Shown: piece by piece, positions 41,520 to 50,352 of the stretch
Position numbering within the stretch: position 1 is the first letter of the stretch
Layout: each line of letters opens with the position of its first letter
DNA from: JALYUS01 sp038231255
Lineage (GTDB): Bacteria; Chloroflexota; Chloroflexia; Thermomicrobiales; JALYUS01
Direction: 5' to 3'
DNA length: 64,000 nt
NCBI GenBank assembly: GCA_038231255.1
Contig: JBBRLR010000015.1
Span: forward strand, 5,436-69,435
The notes under the pieces: generated by a model
What the model saw: only the letters and a program-made list of their open reading frames with translations
Told to the model about the DNA's origin: nothing
Databases searched by the model: none
Position numbers and translations under genes: made by a program

Positions 41520-42827
41520 TCAGGAGTTGAAGAGCGGCAACGCCTGGTAAGAGCCGCCAGGTAGCACGTCTGCCGGGTCGAAGCCAAGCCAGTTCTGAAG
41601 CATCGCGGCGTAGACTGTGCGGAAGTCCTGCTGCACCTTCAGGTTGCCGTTGTCGAGGTCCGTCAGGCTCGGCGCGTCGCCGTAGATGCCACCCTTGACG
41701 CTGCCGCCCATCACGAAGAGCGGGGCCGCGCTGCCGTGATCGGTGCCGTGCGAGGCGTTCTCGGTCGGACGGCGGCCGAACTCGGAGAAGGTCATCAGCG
41801 TCACATTGTCCGCATGGCCATGCGCCGTGAGGTCCTCCCAGAATGCGCCGAGGCCGTCGCCGAGGTAGCCCATCAGCTTGTCGTGCGTCTCGCGCTCGTT
41901 GGAATGGGTATCGAACCCGCCCGTCGCGAGATAGAGCACCCGCGCGCCGACGCCGCCGTGGATCATCTGCGCGACGGTCTGCAAGCCCGCGCCGAGTTGC
42001 GTCATCGGATACTTCACGGACGGGGTGTAGCCGACCGCGACCTTCGCGACGCCCGCCATCGCGTCCTGCGCGATGCCGTGGCTCGCCGTGATTAGTTTCG
42101 CGTACTTGTTGTCCGACGACGTGACGCTGTTCATGTAGTCGTAGATCGCGGAGACCGCGCCGGGGTCAATCTTGCCGACGGGCTTGTAGACGAAGTCCTT
42201 CAGCGAGCCGCCGAGCGCGATGTCCGTCGGCTGCATCCCGACCAACGCGCGCGGTGTCGTCACGCCGAGTGAGGCGGCGACGAGTGCGGGATGATTGGAA
42301 AGGTGATCGAGCGCGTGACCGATCCAGCCGAGCGTGCCGACATCCTTATCGTTGTCGTCCGCCGTCATCCAGATGTCGGTCGAGCGGAAGTGCGAGAAGT
42401 TCGGGTGCGGATACTCGACGCCCTCGACGACGGCGAGGGTGCCCTTACCGTACATATCGGCGAGCGATTTCAGGCCGGGATGGAGCGCGAGGCTGTCGGT
42501 GATCGGCAGCACGTCGGTGATCTTCTGGCCGATCGTCGGGCGCAACTGCTGGTACGTCGAATCCTTATAGGGGATAACCGTATTCAGGCCGTCATTGCCG
42601 CCGGCGAGTTGGAGGACGACGAGCGTGCGATCCTCCGGGTTGGCGGGGATGCCCGCGCCCGGTGTCAGGTTCGGGACGTAGAGCGGCGCGGCGCTCGCCT
42701 CGCTGGAGAAGCCCCGAAACAGCGGGATGCCGCTCGCGGCGAGGCCGATGCCGAGGGCGCTACCCGCGCCATACTTCAGGAACTGGCGGCGGGACGGCAT
42801 AAATGGTTCGCGTTCGTGGTCTGACAT
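41520..42827 (-). CDS. DUF1501 family Tat-exported protein
   Basis: The 435-aa protein begins with a Tat signal, PSRRQFLKYGAGSALGIGLA, and continues as the sulfatase-like DUF1501 family: RTLVVLQLAGGNDGLNTVIPY, a central NFSHFRSTDIWMT and TFSEFGRRPTENASHGTDHG. It is consistently paired with DUF1800 genes, as here; the family function is unresolved. AAAGGAG eight bases before the ATG at 42827 fixes the start, and it follows DUF1800 by 13 bases. Confidence 0.9.
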   Translation of the reverse strand: MSDHEREPFMPSRRQFLKYGAGSALGIGLAASGIPLFRGFSSEASAAPLYVPNLTPGAGIPANPEDRTLVVLQLAGGNDGLNTVIPYKDSTYQQLRPTIGQKITDVLPITDSLALHPGLKSLADMYGKGTLAVVEGVEYPHPNFSHFRSTDIWMTADDNDKDVGTLGWIGHALDHLSNHPALVAASLGVTTPRALVGMQPTDIALGGSLKDFVYKPVGKIDPGAVSAIYDYMNSVTSSDNKYAKLITASHGIAQDAMAGVAKVAVGYTPSVKYPMTQLGAGLQTVAQMIHGGVGARVLYLATGGFDTHSNERETHDKLMGYLGDGLGAFWEDLTAHGHADNVTLMTFSEFGRRPTENASHGTDHGSAAPLFVMGGSVKGGIYGDAPSLTDLDNGNLKVQQDFRTVYAAMLQNWLGFDPADVLPGGSYQALPLFNS

Positions 42828-42840
42828 TATGTTTGCTCCT

Positions 42841-44136
42841 TTAGCGGGCCTGGAAACCCGGCCCGGCGAGAATCACCTGTGCGACGGCGCGCCGCCCATC
42901 GGGGATGTTCCCCAGCGCGGTCAATTTGCCTCGGACATCGTCGGCAATCGGGATACCACCGAGCCGGTCGGCCAGTTCCCCGATCCAGGCGTCGTCCGCC
43001 TTGCCGGAAAGACTGCCGCTCTTCATCACCATGCCGCCCGCGAGATTGAAGCGCAAAACCTGATTGGATGGGCTGATCCATGCCGGCCCATTCGGCCAGC
43101 CGCCGACACTCGGCGGGTAGAAGAGCCGCATCCCCTGCATCTGCAACATCTGGTCAATCTGCTCGCCCGTGACGTCCGCTTCCAGCCCGCGCACCGCACC
43201 GACCGTCCACGCCGCCGGGTTCTTGATGTGCGCGTTGGCCGCACGCTCCGGCGTGAAAGCATCGCTGGTGAATAGGGCGCGCAGGACGCTGCGGATCTCG
43301 CCACCGGTCGCATTCCAGGCATCGAGCATCGGCGCGAGGTCGCCGTCCGTCGCATCATCACCGACGATCCAGCGGAAGAGCTTGCTGCTGACATACTTCG
43401 CCGTCTGTGGCTTGCCGGCGAGCATCCGCGAGAAGTCGTCCAGGTTGAACGCGCCCGTCTGGCCGAGGATCGTCTTCGTGCCGTCGTCGAACCGTTTCGG
43501 CTCGAAATTCACCTGACCATCGTACGAGAGCGTCCAGCCCGTGCTCGCCCGCGCGCCCTCGCGCACATCCTGCTCGGTATAGTTGCCGATGCCGAGCGTG
43601 AACAGTTCCATCACCTCGCGCGACCAGTTCTCGTTCGGGTGGCCTTTGACATTGGTCTCGCCATCGAGCCAGTGGAGCATCGCCGGGTCCTTGGAGACGG
43701 CGATCAGCAAGTCAACGAACTTCCCCGCTCCCTGCGCGCGGAACAACTGGTTCTGCCCCAGCATATAGGCGGGGCGGCGGACCTTATCGTTCGCGGTGGC
43801 GAAGTGGTTGTGCCAGAAAAGCGTCAGGTTCTCCTGCAACGGCGCACCCGTCGTGCGCATCAGGTTCGCCCACCACGAGGCGGCCATCTTGATACCCTGC
43901 TGATTGGCCTGATTGATCTCTTTCGCCAGTTGCGTCTTCTCGTCGCCGGTCAGTTGTCCCTTGCGCTGGGCGGGCCAGGGCGGCAGGTCCGGCGCGTTCG
44001 CCGGTGCGTCGGAATAGTTGAGAATATCGTCTACTGCGGCGGCGTAGCCCTTCGCAGTTGCTGCGTCCACCTGGGCGGGGGTGGCGCCCATCCCGGCCCG
44101 CCAGAGCAGCAATTGTACGCGTTCACGATCACCCAT
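42841..44136 (-). CDS. DUF1800 family protein (copy 1)
   Basis: The 431-aa protein is typical DUF1800: ERVQLLLWRAGMGATPAQVD at the N-terminus, then LTLFWHNHFATANDKVRRPA, HPNENWSREVMELFTLGIGNY and the SPSNQVLRFN-containing end. Its role is unknown. TGGAGG six bases before the ATG at 44136 fixes the start. It forms an operon with the DUF1501 gene and has a near-identical central region in copy 2. Confidence 0.9.
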   Translation of the reverse strand: MGDRERVQLLLWRAGMGATPAQVDAATAKGYAAAVDDILNYSDAPANAPDLPPWPAQRKGQLTGDEKTQLAKEINQANQQGIKMAASWWANLMRTTGAPLQENLTLFWHNHFATANDKVRRPAYMLGQNQLFRAQGAGKFVDLLIAVSKDPAMLHWLDGETNVKGHPNENWSREVMELFTLGIGNYTEQDVREGARASTGWTLSYDGQVNFEPKRFDDGTKTILGQTGAFNLDDFSRMLAGKPQTAKYVSSKLFRWIVGDDATDGDLAPMLDAWNATGGEIRSVLRALFTSDAFTPERAANAHIKNPAAWTVGAVRGLEADVTGEQIDQMLQMQGMRLFYPPSVGGWPNGPAWISPSNQVLRFNLAGGMVMKSGSLSGKADDAWIGELADRLGGIPIADDVRGKLTALGNIPDGRRAVAQVILAGPGFQAR

Positions 44137-44273
44137 CGGTGCCTCCAGTTGATATAAAACCCGTTGTGGCATAGCGCATCACCGTACTTCCACCGCACTG
44201 ATGCCGTCATGCGTTTTCAATCCTTACACGTCGGAGGGCGCCCCGCAGTTTCATCTTCGAGAGTGCGGGAACC

Positions 44274-44399
44274 AAACCGGGGAGAACCGCAATGAGCGCG
44301 AAGGACGCAGAGGACGCAAAGAAAATGCAAGGAGAGTCTGGGGATGTGTCTCTCTGTATCCTTCGCGTCCTTCGCGCTCTTTGCGGTTCTCCCCGGTTT
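44274..44399. repeat. 35-bp-arm inverted repeat between the two DUF1800 genes
   Basis: The arms at 44274-44308 and 44365-44399 are inverted copies with a single mismatch; the text includes AAACCGGGGAGAACCGCAAT. A half copy lies at 13201-13240. It starts four bases from the stop of DUF1800 copy 2 and could be a terminator. Confidence 0.75.
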
Positions 44400-44403
44400 C
44401 TCC

Positions 44404-45720
44404 CTATCGTGTCTGATAGCCCGGCCCCGCGAGGAGTATCTGGGCGATGACGCGCTTGCCGTCCGGGCCGCTGCCGAGGGCAACGAGTCTGCCGCGCAGA
44501 TCGTCGGCGATCGGGATACCGCCGAGGCGATCGGCGATTTCATCGAGGAAGGCGTCGTCCGCCTTGCCGGAAAGCAGGCCCGCCTTGCTGACGAGGCCAC
44601 CGGCGAGGTTAAAGCGACTCACCTGATTGGACGGGCTGATCCATGCCGGGCCGCTCGGCCAGCCGCTAACATTTGGCGGGCGGAAAATCGTCATGTCCTG
44701 TGCCGTCATCATCCCGACGAGTTGCTCGCCCGTGATGTCCACCGTCAGGCCACGCAGGACACCGACCGTCCACGCCGCCGGGTTCTTGACGTGCGCGCTC
44801 GTCGCCCGCTCGACGGTGAAGGCATCGCTGGTGAACAGGGCGCGGAGCACGGCGCGGATTTCGCCACCGGTGGCATTCCAGGCATCGAGCATTGGTGCGA
44901 GGTCGGCAGCAGTCGGGTCGTCGCCGACGAACCAGACGAACAGTTTCTGCACGGTCCGCTTCGCCGTCTGCGGCTTGCCGGCGAGCATCCGCGAGAAGTC
45001 GTCCAGGTTGAACGCGCCCGTCTGGCCGAGGATCGTCTTCGTGCCGTCATCGAACCGCTGCGGATTGAAAGCGACTTTGCCGTCGTATGCGAGTGTCCAA
45101 CCGGTGCTCGCTCGTGCCCCCTCGCGCACGTCCTGCTCGGTATAGTTGCCGATGCCGAGCGTGAACAGTTCCATCACCTCGCGCGACCAGTTCTCGTTCG
45201 GGTGGCCTTTGACGTTCGTTTGATTGTCCAGCCAGATCAACATCGCCGGGTCCTTGGAGACGGCGATCAGGAGGTCAACGAACTTGCCCGCTCCCTGCGC
45301 ACGGAGCAACTGATTCTGCCCCAGCATATAAGCGGGCCGATCCACTTTATCGAGCGAGGTGGCGAAGTGGTTGTGCCAGAAAAGCGCGAGATTCTCTTGC
45401 AATGGCGTCGAGCTGGTACGGAGCCGGTCCGCCCACCATGCGAGCAGCATCTGATTGCCCTTCGCACGCGCATTATTCCGCTCGCGCTGCGTGGCGATCG
45501 CGGATTTTGTGTAGCTCGCCTTCTCGTCCGCGCCGAGGAATGTGGTGGGTGCGACCGGCCATGGTGGGATAGGCGGTGGCAACGCGGATTCGTCGGAGTA
45601 GTTTAGCATATCCTCGACGGCTTGCGTATAGCCCTTGGCGGTCGCGGCATCCACCTGCATCGGCGTCGCGCCGAATCCTGCCCGCCAGAGCAGGAGTTGT
45701 ACCCGTTCTCGTTCGCTCAC
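44404..45720 (-). CDS. DUF1800 family protein (copy 2)
   Basis: The 438-aa paralogue of the 42841-44136 product carries ERVQLLLWRAGFGATPMQVDAATAKGY, LALFWHNHFATSLDKVDRPAY and HPNENWSREVMELFTLGIGNYT. The GTG at 45720 (VSERERVQ) aligns with the start of copy 1 and has AGGGA upstream; ATG 45753 is an alternative. It is the first gene of a DUF1800-DUF1800-DUF1501 run, though a hairpin separates it from copy 1. Confidence 0.88.
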   Translation of the reverse strand: MSERERVQLLLWRAGFGATPMQVDAATAKGYTQAVEDMLNYSDESALPPPIPPWPVAPTTFLGADEKASYTKSAIATQRERNNARAKGNQMLLAWWADRLRTSSTPLQENLALFWHNHFATSLDKVDRPAYMLGQNQLLRAQGAGKFVDLLIAVSKDPAMLIWLDNQTNVKGHPNENWSREVMELFTLGIGNYTEQDVREGARASTGWTLAYDGKVAFNPQRFDDGTKTILGQTGAFNLDDFSRMLAGKPQTAKRTVQKLFVWFVGDDPTAADLAPMLDAWNATGGEIRAVLRALFTSDAFTVERATSAHVKNPAAWTVGVLRGLTVDITGEQLVGMMTAQDMTIFRPPNVSGWPSGPAWISPSNQVSRFNLAGGLVSKAGLLSGKADDAFLDEIADRLGGIPIADDLRGRLVALGSGPDGKRVIAQILLAGPGYQTR

Positions 45721-45832
45721 TGCTGCGTCCCTGCTTTCTTGCCCCAATGTCATGCGGAAACACCGAAAACACGCGTTTCGCGTGCCTGCTCCTCCATACA
45801 CGCGCGAGCGACACGGATCGTTTCATTTCTCC

Positions 45833-45887
45833 TCACCCAGCCCCTCTATTGCTTATCAGCGATGGAGAGGGGGAAGAGGGAGTATTG
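45833..45887. repeat. Family A repeat, degenerate copy
   Basis: CTCACCCAGCCCCTCTATTG, a short spacer and ATGGAGAGGGGGAAGAGGGAG. It lies in the divergent spacer between DUF1800 copy 2 and the glycosyltransferase. Confidence 0.5.
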
Positions 45888-46014
45888 GTTCCAGGAGGTC
45901 GGTGTCCGTATCTCCACATCGTAAGAATACAGTAAGGAGTTAGCAAGCGGCGAGTAACGCCCCACGTGCATCCTGAGGGTGTCGAACGGTCTGTTCCGAT
46001 CAGGGGGTGCTCCC

Positions 46015-46770
46015 GTGCAACCACGCGTTTTTGCCGTCATTCCCGCGCTCAACGAAGAAGCGGCCATCGGACAGGTGGTGCAAGACCTGCCGCGCGATCT
46101 TCTAGACCAGGTGATCGTCGTGGACAATGGCAGCACGGACGATACCGGGACCGCCGCGTGGGAAGCGGGGGCGGTCGTCGTCACCGAACCGGAGCGCGGC
46201 TACGGCGCGGCCTGTGCGGCGGGTGTCGCGCTCGCCCGGCGACTCGGCGCGACGGTGATCGTCCTGCTGGACGGCGACGCGAGCGATGTGCCGAGCGATC
46301 TGCACGCCATCCTCGCACCTGTCCTCGCGGATGACGCGGATTTTGTGATGGGTTCGCGGGCACGCGGCACCGTCGAACCGGGCGCGCTGACACCGCAGCA
46401 GCGGTTCGGCAACTGGCTGGCGGCGCGTATCCTCCGGCGCTACGGCCTCGCAATCACCGACCTCGGCCCCTTCCGCGCTATCCGCGCCGACGCCCTCGCC
46501 CTGCTCGACATGAACGAGCGGACCTACGGCTGGTCCACTGAAATGCTCGTCAAGGCGGCCCGCGCGGGCCTGCGGGTGCGAGAAGTGCCGGTCTCGTACC
46601 GAAAACGCGCCGGTGGAAAGTCGAAAGTCGGTGGAACAGTTCGTGGAAGTATCAAGGCGGCGATTGTCATTCTCCAGACCGCGTACCGCTATGCGGGGTG
46701 GCTGCCCAACCCCCCAACCCCCTTCCCGATACGGGAAGGGGGAGCCGAAGCCATCGCGAGTACACGATGA
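46015..46770 (+). CDS. Family 2 glycosyltransferase (dolichyl-phosphate-sugar synthase-like)
   Basis: The 251-aa cytosolic enzyme shows VFAVIPALNEEAAIGQVV, IVVDNGSTDDTG, ERGYGAACAAG and VIVLLDGDASDVPSD with the DxD-type metal site, then STEMLVKAARAGLRVREVPVSYRKR. It likely moves a sugar from a nucleotide donor to a lipid phosphate. The GTG at 46015 gives the natural family start and has GGGGGTG upstream. The last 24 residues (GWLPNPPTPFPIREGG onward) are translated from a family B repeat and are not homologous to the family. Confidence 0.85.
   Translation: MQPRVFAVIPALNEEAAIGQVVQDLPRDLLDQVIVVDNGSTDDTGTAAWEAGAVVVTEPERGYGAACAAGVALARRLGATVIVLLDGDASDVPSDLHAILAPVLADDADFVMGSRARGTVEPGALTPQQRFGNWLAARILRRYGLAITDLGPFRAIRADALALLDMNERTYGWSTEMLVKAARAGLRVREVPVSYRKRAGGKSKVGGTVRGSIKAAIVILQTAYRYAGWLPNPPTPFPIREGGAEAIASTR
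46707..46745. repeat. Family B repeat inside a coding region
   Basis: CCCAACCCCCTTCCCGATACGGGAAGGGGGA within the 3' end of the glycosyltransferase gene; the palindrome CCCCTTCCCG/CGGGAAGGGG is intact and is translated. Confidence 0.65.
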
Positions 46771-46798
46771 ACGCTCAAGGCTGTGCCGATTCCGACGT

Positions 46799-46860
46799 TC
46801 CGTATTTCTCTCCCTCTCCTTGCCAGCGCAATGGAGAGGGGGCAGGGGGTGAGGTTTCCC
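46799..46860. repeat. Family A repeat before the DUF2064 gene
   Basis: CTCTCCCTCTCC, a spacer and GGAGAGGGGGCAGGGGGTGAGG ending six bases before the ATG at 46861. The GGGGGTGAGG is the only Shine-Dalgarno-like tract for that gene. Confidence 0.6.
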
Positions 46861-47601
46861 ATGAGTATCGCTGTCACACCGCGCCGCGCACTCGTGATCG
46901 GGGCGAAGGAACCGGTGCCGGGCAATGCGAAGACCAGGCTGGGGCGCGCGATCGGCGACCCACGGGCCGTCGAGTTGTATCGCGCGTTCCTTGCCGATCT
47001 CGCTAATCGCTTCCGGCGCGCGGCGCGCTCGTACGACCTCCTTTGGGCCTTCGCCCCCGCCACAGCGAACTTTCCTGCCATCGTCGGCGCGGCAGACGGC
47101 TACTTTGCGCAGGAAGGCACGGACTGGACGGAGCGACAGCGGCACATCTTCCGCTGGACGGCGGCGCGCGGCTACGACCACACCGTCTTGATCGCCTCCG
47201 ACTCGCCGCAGTTGCCCGCGCGCACCGTTTCCGCCGCATTCACCGCCTTGGAGGGCGCGATGGCGACGCTCGTTCCGACCTACGATGGCGGCTACAGCCT
47301 GATCGGGCAGCGGAGCGGCGTGGACATCCTCGGCGCCGTCCCGATGAGCACGGCGACCGTCTACGATGACCTGCGCACCAACGCGAGGGCGCGCGACATC
47401 TCGCTCCATTCCCTCGCCGCGACCTGGGATGTGGACGAGGCGGCCGACCTCGATCGCCTTGCCTCCTACCTCGCCGGACCGCACGACGCGCCCGCCACCG
47501 CCGCCGCCTTCCATCGCCTGCGTCTCTCCGAAGATGTCGCGCCCCGTCGGTTTGGTCCACTGGCGCACGACCGGCTCGCGGCGGCGGGGGGTGAGGACTA
47601 A
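46861..47601 (+). CDS. DUF2064 / TIGR04282-type nucleotidyl- or glycosyltransferase-like protein
   Basis: The 246-aa protein has an N-terminal RALVIGAKEPVPGNAKTRLG (GT-A fold nucleotide-binding Lys-Thr-Arg) and central TVLIASDSPQLPARTV plus LVPTYDGGYSLIG, the DUF2064 hallmarks. The family often sits next to GT2 enzymes, as here, and has been linked to arsenosugar or lipid-linked sugar pathways; the substrate is not known. Its stop overlaps the next ATG by one base, so it is coupled to the epimerase. Confidence 0.8.
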   Translation: MSIAVTPRRALVIGAKEPVPGNAKTRLGRAIGDPRAVELYRAFLADLANRFRRAARSYDLLWAFAPATANFPAIVGAADGYFAQEGTDWTERQRHIFRWTAARGYDHTVLIASDSPQLPARTVSAAFTALEGAMATLVPTYDGGYSLIGQRSGVDILGAVPMSTATVYDDLRTNARARDISLHSLAATWDVDEAADLDRLASYLAGPHDAPATAAAFHRLRLSEDVAPRRFGPLAHDRLAAAGGED

Positions 47602-48728
47602 TGGCGACGGCACTTGTGACCGGCGGCGCGGGGCTGATCGGCTCGCACATCGTTGATCTGCTCGTGTCCGAGGGCTGGCAGGTGCGCGTGCTCGACAACT
47701 TCGAGCCGCAAACGCATCGCAACGGCCCCCCAGCATGGCTGAATCCGCGCGCCGACTACCAGACCGGTGATGTGCGCGACCGCACCGCCCTTCGCGCCGC
47801 GCTTGATGGCGTGGAGGTCGTCTTCCACGAGGCGGCGTATGGCGGCTATATGCCGGAGATCGCCAAGTATATCGAGGTCAACTCGTACGGCACCGCACTC
47901 CTGCTCGAAACGATCCGCGACGAGCGGCTGCCCGTCCGCAAGGTTGTCGTCGCCTCCTCGCAAGCCGTCTACGACGAAGGGGCATATCGGGGGAGCGACG
48001 GCGCGCAATTCTTCCCGGAAACGCGCCCTCTCGCGCAGTTGCAGCAGGGTATCTGGGAAGTCCTCGATGCGACTGGGCATCCCGCGACGCCCGTGCCAAC
48101 GCCGGAACGCACGCCCATCGGCGGCCAAACCATCTACGCGATCTCGAAAGCGGATCAGGAACGGCTCGTGATGACATGGGGGCGGCAGACGGGAACGCCG
48201 ACAGTCGCGCTCCGCTACTCCTGCACGTATGGCCCGCGTCAGAGCATCTATAACCCGTACACGGGCGTGATCGCCATCTTCTGCACGCGCCTCCTGAATA
48301 ACCTCGCGCCGATTCTCTACGAAGATGGGCAGCAAACGCGCGACTTCTGCTTTGTGGAGGACATCGCCCGCGCCAACCTCCTCGTCGGCACGGACGACCG
48401 CGCGAACGGCGGCGTCTTCAATGTCGGCAGCGGCGTCGGCACGACGATTGGCGACCTCGCCCGTCTGCTCGCGACGACGCTCGGCGTTTCGATTGCGCCG
48501 GAGTTCCCCGGCGAGTTCCGCCCCGGCGAGATCCGCCATCTGACGAGCGACATCGGCCAAATCACCGCGCTCGGCTGGCGACCCCAAGTGCCGCTCGCGG
48601 ACGGCATCGCCCTCTACCTCGGCTGGATTCGCACCCAGGGCGATGTCGCCGATTACTTCACCGCTGCCGCCGCCCGCCTGCGCGAGCAGCGCATCGTCCA
48701 CGCCGCGCATACACACGGGGATGTCTGA
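47601..48728 (+). CDS. NAD-dependent epimerase/dehydratase (extended SDR)
   Basis: The 375-aa protein has a Rossmann loop ALVTGGAGLIGSHIV, the Ser region VVVASSQAVYDEG, the catalytic Tyr-Lys in YAISKAD, ALRYSCTYGPRQ and DFCFVEDIARANLL. This is the nucleotide-sugar epimerase/dehydratase class. With the GT2 and DUF2064 genes directly upstream it probably makes an activated sugar for a surface glycan. The exact sugar cannot be read. Confidence 0.87.
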   Translation: MATALVTGGAGLIGSHIVDLLVSEGWQVRVLDNFEPQTHRNGPPAWLNPRADYQTGDVRDRTALRAALDGVEVVFHEAAYGGYMPEIAKYIEVNSYGTALLLETIRDERLPVRKVVVASSQAVYDEGAYRGSDGAQFFPETRPLAQLQQGIWEVLDATGHPATPVPTPERTPIGGQTIYAISKADQERLVMTWGRQTGTPTVALRYSCTYGPRQSIYNPYTGVIAIFCTRLLNNLAPILYEDGQQTRDFCFVEDIARANLLVGTDDRANGGVFNVGSGVGTTIGDLARLLATTLGVSIAPEFPGEFRPGEIRHLTSDIGQITALGWRPQVPLADGIALYLGWIRTQGDVADYFTAAAARLREQRIVHAAHTHGDV

Positions 48729-48745
48729 CAGGAAAGGGTACGACA

Positions 48746-50350
48746 ATGAAGACGGCAACGACTGAGGAAATGATGAGTGACACGACCGATGTCGGCAGTC
48801 CGGGGCTGATCGGCGTGATTGCCGCGCTCTGGATGACGGCAGCGATGTTCGGCCACCGCCTCTTTTTCGGTATCGCCTCCGTACCGGGGTTGATTACCGA
48901 GCGCATCGTCCCGCTCGTACCGGGCCAGGCATCCGGCAATATCCTCGGCATCATCGGGCAGTTCGCCAAACTGATCCCCGAACTCTCGTCGGTCGGCGCG
49001 CAACTGCTCGTCGGCGGCGCGGCGGCAATCCTGTATGCCCGCTCGTGGGGCAAAGAAGACGCGCCCGCTTGGAAACAATGGGCGTTTGGGCCGCTCGTCG
49101 GGCTGGGTCTCTGGGCCGCGACGCTCGCCACACTCTGGCCCGTTTTGCCCGAGAACTACCACGGTCATTCCCTCGCCACCGGTCGCACGCTGACGATCCT
49201 CGCGATCTTTCTGGACTACCTGTTCTTCGGCATCCTCCTACCCGTCCTCTTCATGCTCGCCCGGCGGCGCGCACCCGCCGACGCGATGGCAACCGATGTG
49301 GGAGCGCAGACGGTGACGCGGCGGCGGGCAATCACGCTTGCTGGGGCGGGTGCGCTGGTCGCCTTCGGTGCGTTCTCGCTCGGCCTCCGGCGCATCTCGA
49401 CGCTCGGCTACGACGGCAAGCGCCCGAAGCGGCCTGTCCAGCCGATCACGGACAACGCGACGTTCTACAGCGTCACCAAAAATCTCGCCGACCCGCAGAT
49501 CGCCAATGCCGATGTCTGGCAATTGGCGATCGGCGGCAATGTCGCGAACCCGATGACGCTCTCCTTCAATGACCTCAAGGCGCTGCCCGCCGTGGACGAG
49601 ACGGCGACGCTCGCCTGCATCGGCAACCCGCTCGGCGGCGGGCTGATCAGCACGGCGGCCTGGCACGGCGTGCCGCTGCAGGCGTTGATTGACATGGCGA
49701 AACCGGCCCCCGGCGCGACCCAGGTCCTCTTCACGGCATCGGACGGCTACACGAACACGATGGAGTTCGACAAAATCGCGGCGGAGGGCGTGATCGTCGC
49801 CTACGGCATGAATGGCGAGCCGCTCTCCCAGAAGCACGGCTTCCCCGCCCGGATCATCACGCCGGGGCGGTACGGCGAGAAGCACGTCAAGTGGGTGACG
49901 CGCATCGAGATCAACAATGACCGCACCAAAGGGTTCTACGAGTCGCAGGGATGGGATCGCGCGGCGGTCGTCAAGACCCTTTCGCGCATTGACTTCCCGG
50001 TGAAGGGCGACACGGTAGCGCCGGGCCAGCCGATCACGATCCAGGGGATCGCCTACGGTGGCCTGCGTGGTGTGAGCAAGGTCGAGGTGACGACCGACGG
50101 CGGCGGGACATGGCAGCCCGCGACGATCACCGCGAACCCCTCACAGCAGTCGTGGGTGCTTTGGGAGTATCCGTGGACGCCGCCGAAGAATGGCGCCTAC
50201 AAACTCGGCGTGCGCTGCTACGAGGGCAACGGCGCCCTCGGCAAGACAGAGGCGAACGCCAGCGGCGGCGCTCCCCAACCAGCGAAGGATGCCGAGAACT
50301 TCCCCGATGGCGCATCCGGCATCCACTTCGTCGAGGTCGCGGCAAAATAG
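48746..50350 (+). CDS. Molybdopterin-dependent oxidoreductase, sulfite oxidase family, with N-terminal membrane domain
   Basis: The 534-aa protein has four or five membrane helices in residues 20-175, a second hydrophobic stretch near 195-212 (TRRRAITLAGAGALVAFGAF) and then an extracytoplasmic Mo domain. ATLACIGNPLGGG holds the Mo-ligand Cys near 291, followed by GFPARIITPGRYGEKHVKWVTRIE and a C-terminal dimerisation Ig-like domain. It may oxidise sulfite or reduce oxidised Met like MsrP; the membrane anchor suggests coupling to the respiratory chain. The substrate is uncertain. Confidence 0.85.
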   Translation: MKTATTEEMMSDTTDVGSPGLIGVIAALWMTAAMFGHRLFFGIASVPGLITERIVPLVPGQASGNILGIIGQFAKLIPELSSVGAQLLVGGAAAILYARSWGKEDAPAWKQWAFGPLVGLGLWAATLATLWPVLPENYHGHSLATGRTLTILAIFLDYLFFGILLPVLFMLARRRAPADAMATDVGAQTVTRRRAITLAGAGALVAFGAFSLGLRRISTLGYDGKRPKRPVQPITDNATFYSVTKNLADPQIANADVWQLAIGGNVANPMTLSFNDLKALPAVDETATLACIGNPLGGGLISTAAWHGVPLQALIDMAKPAPGATQVLFTASDGYTNTMEFDKIAAEGVIVAYGMNGEPLSQKHGFPARIITPGRYGEKHVKWVTRIEINNDRTKGFYESQGWDRAAVVKTLSRIDFPVKGDTVAPGQPITIQGIAYGGLRGVSKVEVTTDGGGTWQPATITANPSQQSWVLWEYPWTPPKNGAYKLGVRCYEGNGALGKTEANASGGAPQPAKDAENFPDGASGIHFVEVAAK

Positions 50351-50352
50351 CA

